Assembly (NCBI GenBank): GCA_002067705.1
Contig: MVRL01000086.1
Coordinates: forward strand, 1-64,000
Source of the DNA: Methanosaeta sp. PtaU1.Bin112
GTDB lineage: Archaea > Halobacteriota > Methanosarcinia > Methanotrichales > Methanotrichaceae
Direction of reading: 5' to 3'
DNA: 64,000 bases
Made by a program: the position numbers and the translations under genes. The notes below the pieces were generated by a model. It made no database searches, was not told the DNA's origin, and saw nothing but the letters and a program-made list of their open reading frames with translations. This document shows positions 17,000 through 25,674 of this stretch, piece after piece (the stretch's first letter is position 1; each line of letters opens with the position of its first letter).

Positions 17000-18348
17000 G
17001 AGCCATACCATCCTTCCGTTTCCATGAAATAGTTCTTTATTGAGGCTTTGATGCCCTCGATGGAGGACCATGCATCGGCACAGCCACATGAATTGAAGGT
17101 TCCATTTCTCATTTTAGCGGAAATTGGACATCCACCCGCGCATAATGGCAGCAGAGGGCAGCTTTTGCATCCCGAGATTGCAGCAGGGTTCCTGTCCATA
17201 AGATCGTAGTATACCTTTGTCCAACAGACTTCCCCATCCGCCTCTATGGTTCCCAGCGAATATTCCTTTTGCCCTGTGAAGACGGGACAGTGGTAAACGT
17301 CCCCTCGCGGGTCTATCATATGCATCCCCTCTTTTAGATAATCGCATGATAGCCCTACCGTTTCACCTAACGACTTCTCTGCATCCAGGCAATGTCTCAG
17401 TCCAGCATCAGTAGCTATGGCTCTAGCCAATGGCATTAGCTTATGCGCATTCTTCAAGCTCTCTAGGAATAGCTCCTCACGATGAAAGTTGATACACGCA
17501 TTGGAGGGAGCGGTTAATGAGAAATAAAAGTGGAAGTTCGAATTCATATCAAATCCCCTGCGCTTGATATCCTCAAAAAGCTCTCTGAGATTTAGAAGGT
17601 CTTCGGTGATATGGATCCTCAGAGCCACCTGCTTCCCGGTCTGCAGAAACCGAGAGGTTGCAGCCATCACGATCTCGTAAGTTCCTCTGCCATCCTTGAA
17701 AAACCTCTTTGCATCGTGAGATTCGTTATATCCGTCAATTGTGAATTGAACTGAAGATATATAGCGCCCCAGTCTCTCTAAAGTATCTTCTGCGAGGAGA
17801 GTTCCATTCGATGTTAGGGTTCCATAGTACTTAATTCCGCGCTCTTCACACCACGCATAGATTTCCTTCGCAATCCGGAAGCACAGCTCTTGCTCCAGCA
17901 ACGGCTCCCCGCCGAAGAAACCAAGCGTTATCCGACTGCTCTTATTTAAAATAGTGGCTTTTTTTATAAAACTCAAGACGGACTGGATTTTCTCTTCATT
18001 CATTGACCCCTTAGTGTTTTCAAGTTCCTTCTCATAGCAATAGGGACATGAAAGGTTGCAGGCAAAGGTAGGGTATATTATGAAGCTAGATATATCAGTA
18101 TTTTCTTTCCATCTTCTGTGCATGTCCTCGTAAAAATTTAGTTCATCCATCTCCTCCTCTTTCACAGCTCCTAAGTCTTTCAGACCGCATAGGAGTCTCT
18201 CCTCCACCATCCCACGCTCTATCTCACCCCTCTCCAGCATCTCCTTAAGATCATTATCTATGACGGCAACAGATCTGAATAAGGTATTAAAGAGCAGGTG
18301 CCTTTCACAGTCGAAAGGAACAAATACATTGAACATGGAGTTTTTCAT
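16996..18348 (-). CDS. Radical SAM/SPASM peptide maturase-like enzyme, sixth in the tandem array
   Basis: A 450-aa member. An N-terminal region of about 85 residues (MKNSMFNVFVPFD...) precedes the radical SAM cysteines C97, C101, C104 in CNLSCPYCYE. The barrel shows GFFGGEPLLE and TLTSNGTLL. An auxiliary-cluster region around CDYLKEGMHMIDPRGDVYHCP comes next, then the SPASM block CKSCPLLPLCAGGC, followed by a CGC pair near the end. Its ATG overlaps the upstream TGA by 4 nt and its stop overlaps the next start likewise, which implies coupled translation. Confidence 0.92.
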   Translation of the reverse strand: MKNSMFNVFVPFDCERHLLFNTLFRSVAVIDNDLKEMLERGEIERGMVEERLLCGLKDLGAVKEEEMDELNFYEDMHRRWKENTDISSFIIYPTFACNLSCPYCYEKELENTKGSMNEEKIQSVLSFIKKATILNKSSRITLGFFGGEPLLEQELCFRIAKEIYAWCEERGIKYYGTLTSNGTLLAEDTLERLGRYISSVQFTIDGYNESHDAKRFFKDGRGTYEIVMAATSRFLQTGKQVALRIHITEDLLNLRELFEDIKRRGFDMNSNFHFYFSLTAPSNACINFHREELFLESLKNAHKLMPLARAIATDAGLRHCLDAEKSLGETVGLSCDYLKEGMHMIDPRGDVYHCPVFTGQKEYSLGTIEADGEVCWTKVYYDLMDRNPAAISGCKSCPLLPLCAGGCPISAKMRNGTFNSCGCADAWSSIEGIKASIKNYFMETEGWYGS

Positions 18349-19688
18349 TCTATCACTTTGAGCCGATCCGAGTACTTGGATCTGATATAAAACAGGATCT
18401 TTTTATATTCCAGTGTTCGGTGGAGAGCGCAGTCTTTCCCAAAGTAAGTCCGATTTGAGAGAAGAGACCTGTAGGCACAGCCTCCACTGCATGTGGGCAA
18501 ATAGACACAATTGAAACAACTCTCCAGCTTGAGAGGATCTCGGGCCATGAACTCGCATAGCTCAAATGACACATCTATAAAGCGCCCCATGCTATCGATG
18601 CGAGCTACTTTATGATCCTGCTGGCCCACAAGAGAGACACACTTGTAGACATCTCCGAATGCATCTATCAAGTAGGAGCTATCGCTGGCAAAGCTGCAAT
18701 AAGGCTGAATGAAAGATGGTGTTGGCTTAAAGGCCATGACAAAACCCTTCTTGAGCCCCTCCGCCCAGATGGTGGGGAGGATATCTTCATATGAGTCCTC
18801 ATCGATGCAAAGAGATGAATAGGAACAGCAAGCCGGGTTTAATTCCATTAGGGGAAATGCATAAAGCCTGATGCCCTTATCCTCGCTGAAGCCCTTTTTT
18901 TTCAAATCATCAAATAGCTCCGCCAAAAGCACGATATTTTCCATAGAAACCTGTACTCTCAGAATAACGGAAATCCCCGCCTCCCGAAGGAGTGGTATCG
19001 ACTCTAAAATCCGATCGTATGTTCCTCGTCCATTGCAAAAAACCCTTAATCGGTCATGATACCACCTAGGTCCGTCCAAGGTCAACTGGACGGCATCGAC
19101 ATGGCCCGATATCGTATTAACAGTCGCCCTGGTGAGCAGAGTCCCATTAGAGATTAAAGCGCTCTTAAAGTTGACGTTCTCAGAATTGCACCAGGAGCTT
19201 AGGGATCTCAGGATTTTCATCCCTCCATTGAGGCAGAGCAGGGGTTCTCCCCCATACAGTGCAAGGGATAGATTTCTAGATCCTGTTTCTTTGACCTTGC
19301 CAATTATCGCCTTAATAACTCTCTCAACCATCTCATCGTCCATACTCTTTTCAGGTTTTGTTGTTCTACCTTCATAGCAATAGGGACATGATAGGTTGCA
19401 CTTATAGGTGAGAAGGATGCTGAAATGCGCATCACGATTGGAGTATCTATTCTGAAGATAATTATACTTGAATAGTCTCCGTTCATCAACGCCGTTTTCC
19501 ACAATCAACCCCATTTTTTCGAGGCGATTAACCATCTCGCTATCTAGCTCATCGATCCGCACGTCCTTTGATCCAAGTATGCCCTTCAGATCCTCGTCTG
19601 CAAAAACAAGGGCTCCGGTCATTGTGTTGAAGATTGCGTATTTTCCATCGCATAATGCAATAAAAACGTTGAATAGAGAGCCCTTCAT
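18345..19688 (-). CDS. Radical SAM/SPASM peptide maturase-like enzyme, fifth in the tandem array
   Basis: A 447-aa member with radical SAM cysteines C97, C101 and C104 (CNLSCPYCYE), SAM-binding ALYGGEPLL and ALISNGTLL, mid-protein PYCSFASDSSYLIDAFGDVYKC that probably ligates the first auxiliary cluster, and SPASM block CFNCVYLPTCSGGC. The start codon abuts the stop of the previous gene with no gap. The variable inter-motif region (about residues 250-330) differs clearly from its neighbours, as expected if each paralogue handles a different peptide site. Confidence 0.92.
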   Translation of the reverse strand: MKGSLFNVFIALCDGKYAIFNTMTGALVFADEDLKGILGSKDVRIDELDSEMVNRLEKMGLIVENGVDERRLFKYNYLQNRYSNRDAHFSILLTYKCNLSCPYCYEGRTTKPEKSMDDEMVERVIKAIIGKVKETGSRNLSLALYGGEPLLCLNGGMKILRSLSSWCNSENVNFKSALISNGTLLTRATVNTISGHVDAVQLTLDGPRWYHDRLRVFCNGRGTYDRILESIPLLREAGISVILRVQVSMENIVLLAELFDDLKKKGFSEDKGIRLYAFPLMELNPACCSYSSLCIDEDSYEDILPTIWAEGLKKGFVMAFKPTPSFIQPYCSFASDSSYLIDAFGDVYKCVSLVGQQDHKVARIDSMGRFIDVSFELCEFMARDPLKLESCFNCVYLPTCSGGCAYRSLLSNRTYFGKDCALHRTLEYKKILFYIRSKYSDRLKVIE

Positions 19689-21038
19689 TCAAGTCCCCCA
19701 GATGAGAGTTGGATATTTATGTGCCAGGTGAGTTAAGATCTTCTTATTATAAAACTCTTTGAGGTGACAACCGTCGGGTTCCTGCGCAGAAGAAGGCCTG
19801 ACCGGACATCCACCGTTGCACAATGGAAGGTGGCTGCAATCCTTGCACGCTGTGGCATCCGTTGGGCTTGCGGTGATGGCATCGTAATATGAAGGCAACC
19901 AGATTGCGGTGCCATCTTGGCTAATGCTTCCAACAGAGTATCTCTCAATACCAGCAACCGACGGACAACTGTAAAGGCGAGCGGACGGATCAATGACATA
20001 GCAGCCATTTTTCAGAAAACCGCAAGGAAGCCGACTAAATGGAAGAAGGCTATGTTCCTGACCAGCATCCACATGCAATGATTCTCCCCAACCAAGTTCT
20101 CTGGCCATGTTCCAGATACAAGGCAATAGCTCAATATTCTTTAGTTTTCTCCGCAAGCTTTTTTTGCTTGAAGTGTTGAAACATTCGTCTTTAGGTTCGA
20201 TTGGCATAAAATAAAGGTAGGTTCTTGGCCTGCCCCTAAGCCCTATAGCCTCAAGATCTCCCAGGACTTTTGCAAAGTCGCCCTGGCCCGTACGGTCTCC
20301 AATGTGAATCCTAACGGTAAGGTGTATATTACTTTCTCCAGCCAATGATATTGCTTTCATCAGATCAGAATAAGTCCCTCTACCACCCTTGTAGAACCTC
20401 ATTTTATTATGTTCTTCTTCAGGGCCGTCAAGAGTAAAGTGAACAGATGAGATGAATGGTCTGAGCTTATCGAAGGTCTCTTGAGATAGCATTGTCCCAT
20501 TGGTGGTCAAAGCTGAGAAGTAATTCAGTCCTCTACTCATAGTCCACTTAGAGATGCTCTCGGCGATTTGTATGCACAGATCACTTTCTAGAAGAGGCTC
20601 CCCCCCATAAAGACCTAAAACTACCGATCTACTATGATTTTCCATAACCTGATTTTTAATGAAGTTAGTTACGTTCTCCGCAATGTTCCTATCCATCGAT
20701 CTGCTTCGAGATATATTTAAGCTATCCTCATAACAATAAGGGCATGAAAGGTTGCAGGATAATGTGGGAAGTACCAAGAAGCTTGAGATGTCTGTAGAAT
20801 ACTTATTCTGGTTATGCTCGAACGCATAAACATTTCTTTCATCTAGGTCGTCTTCCACCAGGAATCCCGAATCTACGAGGGTGAAAAGATCCTCTGGACA
20901 AATCATCTCCAGTGAATTGCTCTCTATGGCAGTCTTCATCTCGCTATCCACCAGGATCGAAGTGCCCTTAAGAGCATTGAATATGATGGAATTGCAGCCA
21001 TCTGTTTGTATACAGATATTGTAAATCGAGGATTTCAT
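19689..21038 (-). CDS. Radical SAM/SPASM peptide maturase-like enzyme, fourth in the tandem array
   Basis: A 449-aa member: C95, C99, C102 in CNLSCPYCYE; GLYGGEPLLE and ALTTNGTML in the barrel; CGFLKNGCYVIDPSARLYSCP as the likely auxiliary-cluster region; SPASM CKDCSHLPLCNGGC. After the SPASM block the tail has only one Cys in place of the FCG/YCG motif of other members. The start overlaps the previous stop by 4 nt. Confidence 0.92.
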   Translation of the reverse strand: MKSSIYNICIQTDGCNSIIFNALKGTSILVDSEMKTAIESNSLEMICPEDLFTLVDSGFLVEDDLDERNVYAFEHNQNKYSTDISSFLVLPTLSCNLSCPYCYEDSLNISRSRSMDRNIAENVTNFIKNQVMENHSRSVVLGLYGGEPLLESDLCIQIAESISKWTMSRGLNYFSALTTNGTMLSQETFDKLRPFISSVHFTLDGPEEEHNKMRFYKGGRGTYSDLMKAISLAGESNIHLTVRIHIGDRTGQGDFAKVLGDLEAIGLRGRPRTYLYFMPIEPKDECFNTSSKKSLRRKLKNIELLPCIWNMARELGWGESLHVDAGQEHSLLPFSRLPCGFLKNGCYVIDPSARLYSCPSVAGIERYSVGSISQDGTAIWLPSYYDAITASPTDATACKDCSHLPLCNGGCPVRPSSAQEPDGCHLKEFYNKKILTHLAHKYPTLIWGT

Positions 21039-22381
21039 ATCACTAACCTGCTGAACTTCTCAGGATAAATCTCCTTGAGATAAAGAAGGATCCTTTTGCT
21101 CATGATTCTCTTTATAGGGCCGCAGTAGGATGCGTTAAACGACTCTTTATTGAGAAAGGCTCTTGATGCACACCCGCCTCCGCAATTTGGCAGATAGACG
21201 CAATCTGCACATCCCTCCATATCGAGAGGATTGCGGGTTAATATATCGTAGTATGCACTGTTCCATTCAACTCCACCATCTTTGATCACCCCGACCCGAT
21301 GAGCTTTGTCGCCTGCAGTGAAAACGCACTTGTATATGTCCCCCAAGGGGTCAACAACGTAGCGCCCACGCTTCTCGTTATTGCATGAAACCAGTTTCTG
21401 CTTGCGCATATTGTACATGTGGTATTTGCTCTGCCAACCCTTTTCATAGATCACTCGGAGTAATGAAGGCCTGATCTCGAGCACAGTATTGATGTCCTTG
21501 AGGCAGAGCTCGTCATTGGTAAAGAACTCGCACAAATCATAATAGGAGATGTGTGCTGTATAAAATGAAAGGTTAGGCCAGCTCTTCAGACCATTCTTAT
21601 CCAAGTTATCTAAGAGCAAGCCCAGACCATCAGAGTTCTCCACATTCAGCCTTAAGAGAATGCTGGTCTTTGACCCCGCCAAAAGTGATATATTTCTTAA
21701 TATATCTTCGTAGGATCCATCACCATTTTTATAGCATCGACTTTTATTGTGACTTTCAGGAGGACCATCCAATGTAACTTCCACTGCCGCGAGATAGGGG
21801 GTTAATAGTCTGACCGCATTCTCATTCAGCAATGTACCATTGGTCTGAAGTACGATGTTGACTTTTATATTGTTCTCATCTCCCCACTTCGACAGTTCTT
21901 TGGAGATCGCATAACACGAATCAAGACAAAGGAGGGGCTCTCCACCATAGAGCTTGATTGCTATTTCGCGAGTGCCGTCTTCATGAGTGGTCTTCTTTAT
22001 GAAATCTATAACCTTGAGGAGCGTCTGTTCATCCATCGATGAATTCAATATCTCTCCAGAGCCTTCATAGCAATAAGGGCAAGAGAGATTGCATGCGAAT
22101 GTCGTCAGTACTATGAACAGAGAATAGCTCGGTGCATATTTCTCAATATTGTATCTATACAAATATAATTTACGTTCATTGATATCATCATGAACTATCA
22201 CTCCGCAATTGAGGAGCGTCTCTTTTACACTCTGATTGCTAATAGAACTATTTAATTCGCCTTTTTCTATACAGAGTTTCATATCTTCATCTACAATCAG
22301 GGCAGAGTCGTTTAGAAAATTGTAGAGTACATACTCACTTTCGTCGATTGGAACAAACAGATTGTACATTGAACTCTTCAT
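21035..22381 (-). CDS. Radical SAM/SPASM peptide maturase-like enzyme, third in the tandem array
   Basis: A 448-aa member: C97, C101, C104 in CNLSCPYCYE; KLYGGEPLLC and LQTNGTLL; CNNEKRGRYVVDPLGDIYKC; SPASM CADCVYLPNCGGGC; terminal FNASYCG. It is separated from the preceding stop by 15 nt, the only real gap within the seven-gene run. Base composition here is strikingly AT-rich: one 60-base line (22141-22200) has only 14 G or C. Confidence 0.92.
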   Translation of the reverse strand: MKSSMYNLFVPIDESEYVLYNFLNDSALIVDEDMKLCIEKGELNSSISNQSVKETLLNCGVIVHDDINERKLYLYRYNIEKYAPSYSLFIVLTTFACNLSCPYCYEGSGEILNSSMDEQTLLKVIDFIKKTTHEDGTREIAIKLYGGEPLLCLDSCYAISKELSKWGDENNIKVNIVLQTNGTLLNENAVRLLTPYLAAVEVTLDGPPESHNKSRCYKNGDGSYEDILRNISLLAGSKTSILLRLNVENSDGLGLLLDNLDKNGLKSWPNLSFYTAHISYYDLCEFFTNDELCLKDINTVLEIRPSLLRVIYEKGWQSKYHMYNMRKQKLVSCNNEKRGRYVVDPLGDIYKCVFTAGDKAHRVGVIKDGGVEWNSAYYDILTRNPLDMEGCADCVYLPNCGGGCASRAFLNKESFNASYCGPIKRIMSKRILLYLKEIYPEKFSRLVI

Positions 22382-22396
22382 ATCTATGACCGCCGC

Positions 22397-23686
22397 TCAG
22401 CATTGAACTCCATTATGATACTTGTTCTCAAGGTCAAATAGCACTTTCATATCTACCAATGCCTTTGTTGAACCACAATAAGGAGCATGGTATGTCCCAG
22501 AGATTCGATTGGCCATATGCGGACAGCCCCCTCCGCAAATTGGAAGGTATACACAATCCCTGCATTCAGATATCTCCAGAGGGTCTCTTGTCATGAAATC
22601 GTAATAGCCGTAATCCAGGAGTATTTCACCATCCTTGGCGGTGCCGACCGCATGCTCCTTCTTGCCCACAGCAGATATGCATTTGTACACGTCTCCTAAG
22701 GGATCGATTATGTAAAGGCCTGAATAGACATGGCAAGGTACGATTTGCGCCCTAAGCGTCTGGTTTGGATCATACTTCCACACCTGGATCATGGCAGCTA
22801 CGTCATCATTCTCTATAAAAGAGCCAAAATTGCCACACAGATCCGTCAGCCTCTTGAGAGGATAAATGCTGAGCCTAAGTCCTGGATCTCTCAACAAGCC
22901 TTCCTCCCCGAGATCCTTTAAAAGGTCCGCCAGATTTGAGACATTATCCAAAGCTACCTGAACTCTCAAGGAAACGCAAATGCCGGCATTTCGAAAGGAG
23001 CGTAGAGCACTAAGTACTTCATCATAGGTTCCCTGGCCATCTTTATGGACCCTCTTCTTGTCATGGAAGGGCTTAGAGCCGTCGAGTGTCAGCTGGACGG
23101 CATGCAAGTAGGGGACGAATTTTTCTATTACAGAGGGGGTTACTAGAGTGCCATTGGTGACCATGGCCCCATCTAATCCAATATTATGTTCCTTCGACCA
23201 TGAGGATAGCTCCTTGAAGATCTTTAGCCCTATGTCTTGGTTGAGAAGCGGCTCACCTCCAAAGAGCATAACTTTAAGGCTCTTGGCTCCATCAGAAATC
23301 ACTTTATCTTCGATTGCCTGGATAATTTGCCATGCCATCTTTTCGTCCATAGAGTCATAAATAGCCTCACCCATTCCTTCGTAACAGTAGGGACATGCTA
23401 AGTTGCATTTATAGGTAGTAATAACCACAAATCGCAATTCTCTATTTGAGTAAACTATGCGATTGTACAAATTAGCAAAGATTAATCGCTCATCTATATC
23501 ATCTTCAACTAAAATCCCCAGTGACGCAAGGGAAGCCACCTCATTATCGCTCAAAGTTTGAAAGCACCGTCCCTCAATACATTCCTTCATATCTTTATCT
23601 ACTATTAGGACGGAGTTAGATAAAGTATTGAAGAGAGCATATTCGCCTTTGAATGGCAAAAATAAATTGTACCGAGAGCTCTTCAT
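22397..23686 (-). CDS. Radical SAM/SPASM peptide maturase-like enzyme, second in the tandem array
   Basis: A 429-aa member, slightly the shortest. Cysteines C94, C98, C101 lie in CNLACPYCYE; the barrel shows MLFGGEPLLN and AMVTNGTLV. The auxiliary region reads CHVYSGLYIIDPLGDVYKC, and the SPASM block CRDCVYLPICGGGC is followed by YHAPYCG. Start and previous stop overlap by 4 nt (ATGA). Confidence 0.92.
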   Translation of the reverse strand: MKSSRYNLFLPFKGEYALFNTLSNSVLIVDKDMKECIEGRCFQTLSDNEVASLASLGILVEDDIDERLIFANLYNRIVYSNRELRFVVITTYKCNLACPYCYEGMGEAIYDSMDEKMAWQIIQAIEDKVISDGAKSLKVMLFGGEPLLNQDIGLKIFKELSSWSKEHNIGLDGAMVTNGTLVTPSVIEKFVPYLHAVQLTLDGSKPFHDKKRVHKDGQGTYDEVLSALRSFRNAGICVSLRVQVALDNVSNLADLLKDLGEEGLLRDPGLRLSIYPLKRLTDLCGNFGSFIENDDVAAMIQVWKYDPNQTLRAQIVPCHVYSGLYIIDPLGDVYKCISAVGKKEHAVGTAKDGEILLDYGYYDFMTRDPLEISECRDCVYLPICGGGCPHMANRISGTYHAPYCGSTKALVDMKVLFDLENKYHNGVQC

Positions 23687-25029
23687 ACAACATCCCCAAT
23701 AGTTTCAGTATATTTTAACCCGTATTTTTGTTTCAAGATGTACCGTGTAACCTCTTTTGTGGCACCGCAGAAGGGGACGTTGAAGTCCCCATTATCAATG
23801 TGAGCTTGAACTGGGCATCCTCCACCACACAGAGGCAGATAAGCGCAAGAACAACAATTCTTGAACTTCAAAGGGTTCCTTGCATGGAGATCATAATATC
23901 GACCTGCCCATTTTGCTCCGTTATCGCCTATCTCCCCCAATTTATAGTCTTCATTGATTGTAGCAGAGGGACATAAGTATAGATTGCAGGAAGGATCAAT
24001 TACATAAGTGGTAGTCTTCAAATGCTCGCATATGGGCCGCTGTCCATCGCCCAGCTCACTATTGATGGTGAGGTGAGCTTTTTTCTCCCATTCAGCTTCT
24101 GCCAGGATTCGAGTGACTTCAGGCAATAACTCCAGATACTCAGCCTTGCTCTTTAGGTATGATTCCGAGCTATCGAGAACGCCACAGCAGGGATCAATTA
24201 ATCCAAAGTCCAAGATGAGATTCTCATAGCCGCAGATGCCCAGATGACTCAAATCGTCCAGCAACTCATGAAGAGATGAAAGCTTATCTTTGTAGAGATT
24301 GATCCTTATCGTTAAATATTTCCCACTTTTCTTAACAAAATCTATAGCCCTCAATACATCGTCATAGGTTCCTCTTCCGTCTTGATAATGCCTTTTTTCA
24401 TCGTGCAGGGACCTTGACCCGTCCATAGTGATATGAACTGCAGAGAGGTACGGGAGAATATCTGCAGATAGTTTTCCTGAAAGCAATGTGCCGTTAGTAG
24501 TAAGCGTTCCCACAAATTCAATGCCACAATCTTCAGACCATTTGGCAAGCCCATCAAGAAGGCTCACGCATGCGTCTCCCATTAAAAGCGGCTCTCCGCC
24601 AAACAGCTTGATTATCAGGTTCCTGCTATTATTCTTTAAAGACTGGTCCCGGATAAATCTTGAGACACGAACAAAGGCCTCTTCATCCATGGATTTGCGG
24701 GAAACATCAGCAACTCTTTGGTAACAATAGGAACATGATAGATTGCAGCTATATGTGGGGATTACCACAAACGTAGAGTTAAGTGAGCCATATTTCAGGC
24801 CATTATATCTGTATTCAAACTTCTTTCGCTCATCGGAGTCCGCTTCGACGATCACGCCGCAAGATCTGAGCACTTCCCTCTCATCCAAAGATAATAGCTC
24901 GATAGCTCCAGATTGGAGAGCTTTTTCCATTGGAGGGTCTATTCTCAGGATAGCCCCTGTAAAAGTATTATATAATAGATACTGAGAGCTGTCTATGGGA
25001 AAATAAAGATTAAAGGAGGATAACTTCAT
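23683..25029 (-). CDS. Radical SAM/SPASM peptide maturase-like enzyme, first in the tandem array
   Basis: First enzyme after the Cys-rich peptide gene (56 nt gap). 448 aa; radical SAM cysteines C95, C99, C102 in CNLSCSYCYQ; KLFGGEPLL and TLTTNGTLL; CEHLKTTTYVIDPSCNLYLCP; SPASM CCSCAYLPLCGGGC and terminal FNVPFCG. The N-terminal 85 residues (MKLSSFNLYFPIDSSQYLLYNT, then a stretch ending VEADSDER) are shared in pattern by all seven enzymes and may be a PqqD-like peptide-recognition module; that is inference from position and length, not a recognised motif. A purine-rich GAGG lies 10 nt before the ATG. Confidence 0.92.
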   Translation of the reverse strand: MKLSSFNLYFPIDSSQYLLYNTFTGAILRIDPPMEKALQSGAIELLSLDEREVLRSCGVIVEADSDERKKFEYRYNGLKYGSLNSTFVVIPTYSCNLSCSYCYQRVADVSRKSMDEEAFVRVSRFIRDQSLKNNSRNLIIKLFGGEPLLMGDACVSLLDGLAKWSEDCGIEFVGTLTTNGTLLSGKLSADILPYLSAVHITMDGSRSLHDEKRHYQDGRGTYDDVLRAIDFVKKSGKYLTIRINLYKDKLSSLHELLDDLSHLGICGYENLILDFGLIDPCCGVLDSSESYLKSKAEYLELLPEVTRILAEAEWEKKAHLTINSELGDGQRPICEHLKTTTYVIDPSCNLYLCPSATINEDYKLGEIGDNGAKWAGRYYDLHARNPLKFKNCCSCAYLPLCGGGCPVQAHIDNGDFNVPFCGATKEVTRYILKQKYGLKYTETIGDVV

Positions 25030-25085
25030 CCAAACCTGCCCTCAAGGATACCCCATTCATCTTCTACTAGTACCTTGCAGTCTCC

Positions 25086-25238
25086 TCAACAGCAGGCGCC
25101 ATGCCCCGCTTCCCAACACCAGAAATGAATTATGCAACACCCTAATAGCGATCCGCGCTCATCACAGGAACTACAACTGCTAGAACTCTTTATTTTGCCG
25201 CTCTTTTTAGTTCCTTCATCCAAGACATCCATCTTCAC
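25086..25238 (-). CDS. Seven-cysteine RiPP precursor-like peptide
   Basis: A short gene read directly from the minus strand. GTG at 25238-25236 has GGAG 9 nt upstream and gives 50 aa; ATG at 25232 is an alternative (48 aa) with poor spacing. The first 17 residues are charged (several Asp/Glu/Lys) and leader-like. The rest is Ser-, Gly- and Cys-rich: SSSSCSSC (C22, C25), GCC (C34, C35), WCW (C41) and a terminal ACC (C49, C50), with aromatic residues around C41. There is no signal peptide. It lies 36 nt after the 86-aa gene and 56 nt before seven radical SAM/SPASM enzymes, the normal place for a precursor of a sactipeptide- or ranthipeptide-like product. Modification is inferred; the peptide family is not known to me. 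Confidence 0.75.
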   Translation of the reverse strand: MKMDVLDEGTKKSGKIKSSSSCSSCDERGSLLGCCIIHFWCWEAGHGACC

Positions 25239-25274
25239 GGTTCCCAACTCCTGAACATTGATATATCCAAAAAT

Positions 25275-25535
25275 CTATTTGCATTTTCCTGATTTTAGCA
25301 TCTTCTCAGAAGGTTTAGTTTCTTGCTCAATGAGGTTGACAATCGATACCAAAAGCCGGGGATGATCCCTCACACTTGCGAGAACAACCGATGAGAACTC
25401 AGAATCCTCATCAAGAAGTTTCTGATACATCTCTATTTCCTTGGCATGCTTCTCCATAAAGTCAGGATTTACCGCCAGCCATTTCATGCCATCATCTATG
25501 ATCCGATCAAACTCCACCATAACGCTCACGACCAT
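25275..25535 (-). CDS. Unknown 86-aa protein, first gene of the SPASM operon
   Basis: I do not recognise this protein. It is mostly helical and acidic (MKWLAVNPDFMEKHAKEIEM in part) and ends in a short basic tail LKSGKCK with its only Cys. An internal ATG at 25520 (MVEFDRI) is an alternative start. It lies just after a TATA box and directly before the Cys-rich peptide gene in the same frame, separated by one TAG and 15 codons. Possible roles are a peptide-binding chaperone, an immunity protein, or a second precursor; none can be chosen from sequence. Confidence 0.6.
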   Translation of the reverse strand: MVVSVMVEFDRIIDDGMKWLAVNPDFMEKHAKEIEMYQKLLDEDSEFSSVVLASVRDHPRLLVSIVNLIEQETKPSEKMLKSGKCK

Positions 25536-25665
25536 ACAAATTTATTACTCAACAATTTGCTGCACATATCACCAATACGCCCTGTAGAGTTCAGCTTTGA
25601 ACGTCTGTTTATCCTCCCATTCTTGTTAATGCTGAAAAAAACCTCTCTTTAACTGTGCACCGATC

Positions 25666-25674
25666 ATATATAAA
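25666..25674 (-). promoter_or_regulatory. TATA box for the peptide/SPASM operon
   Basis: Minus-strand TTTATATAT is a good archaeal TATA match. A start site about 25 nt downstream (near 25645) gives a leader of about 110 nt before the 86-aa gene. No other strong promoter is seen before the seven enzymes, which supports a single operon of about 10 kb. Confidence 0.55.
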
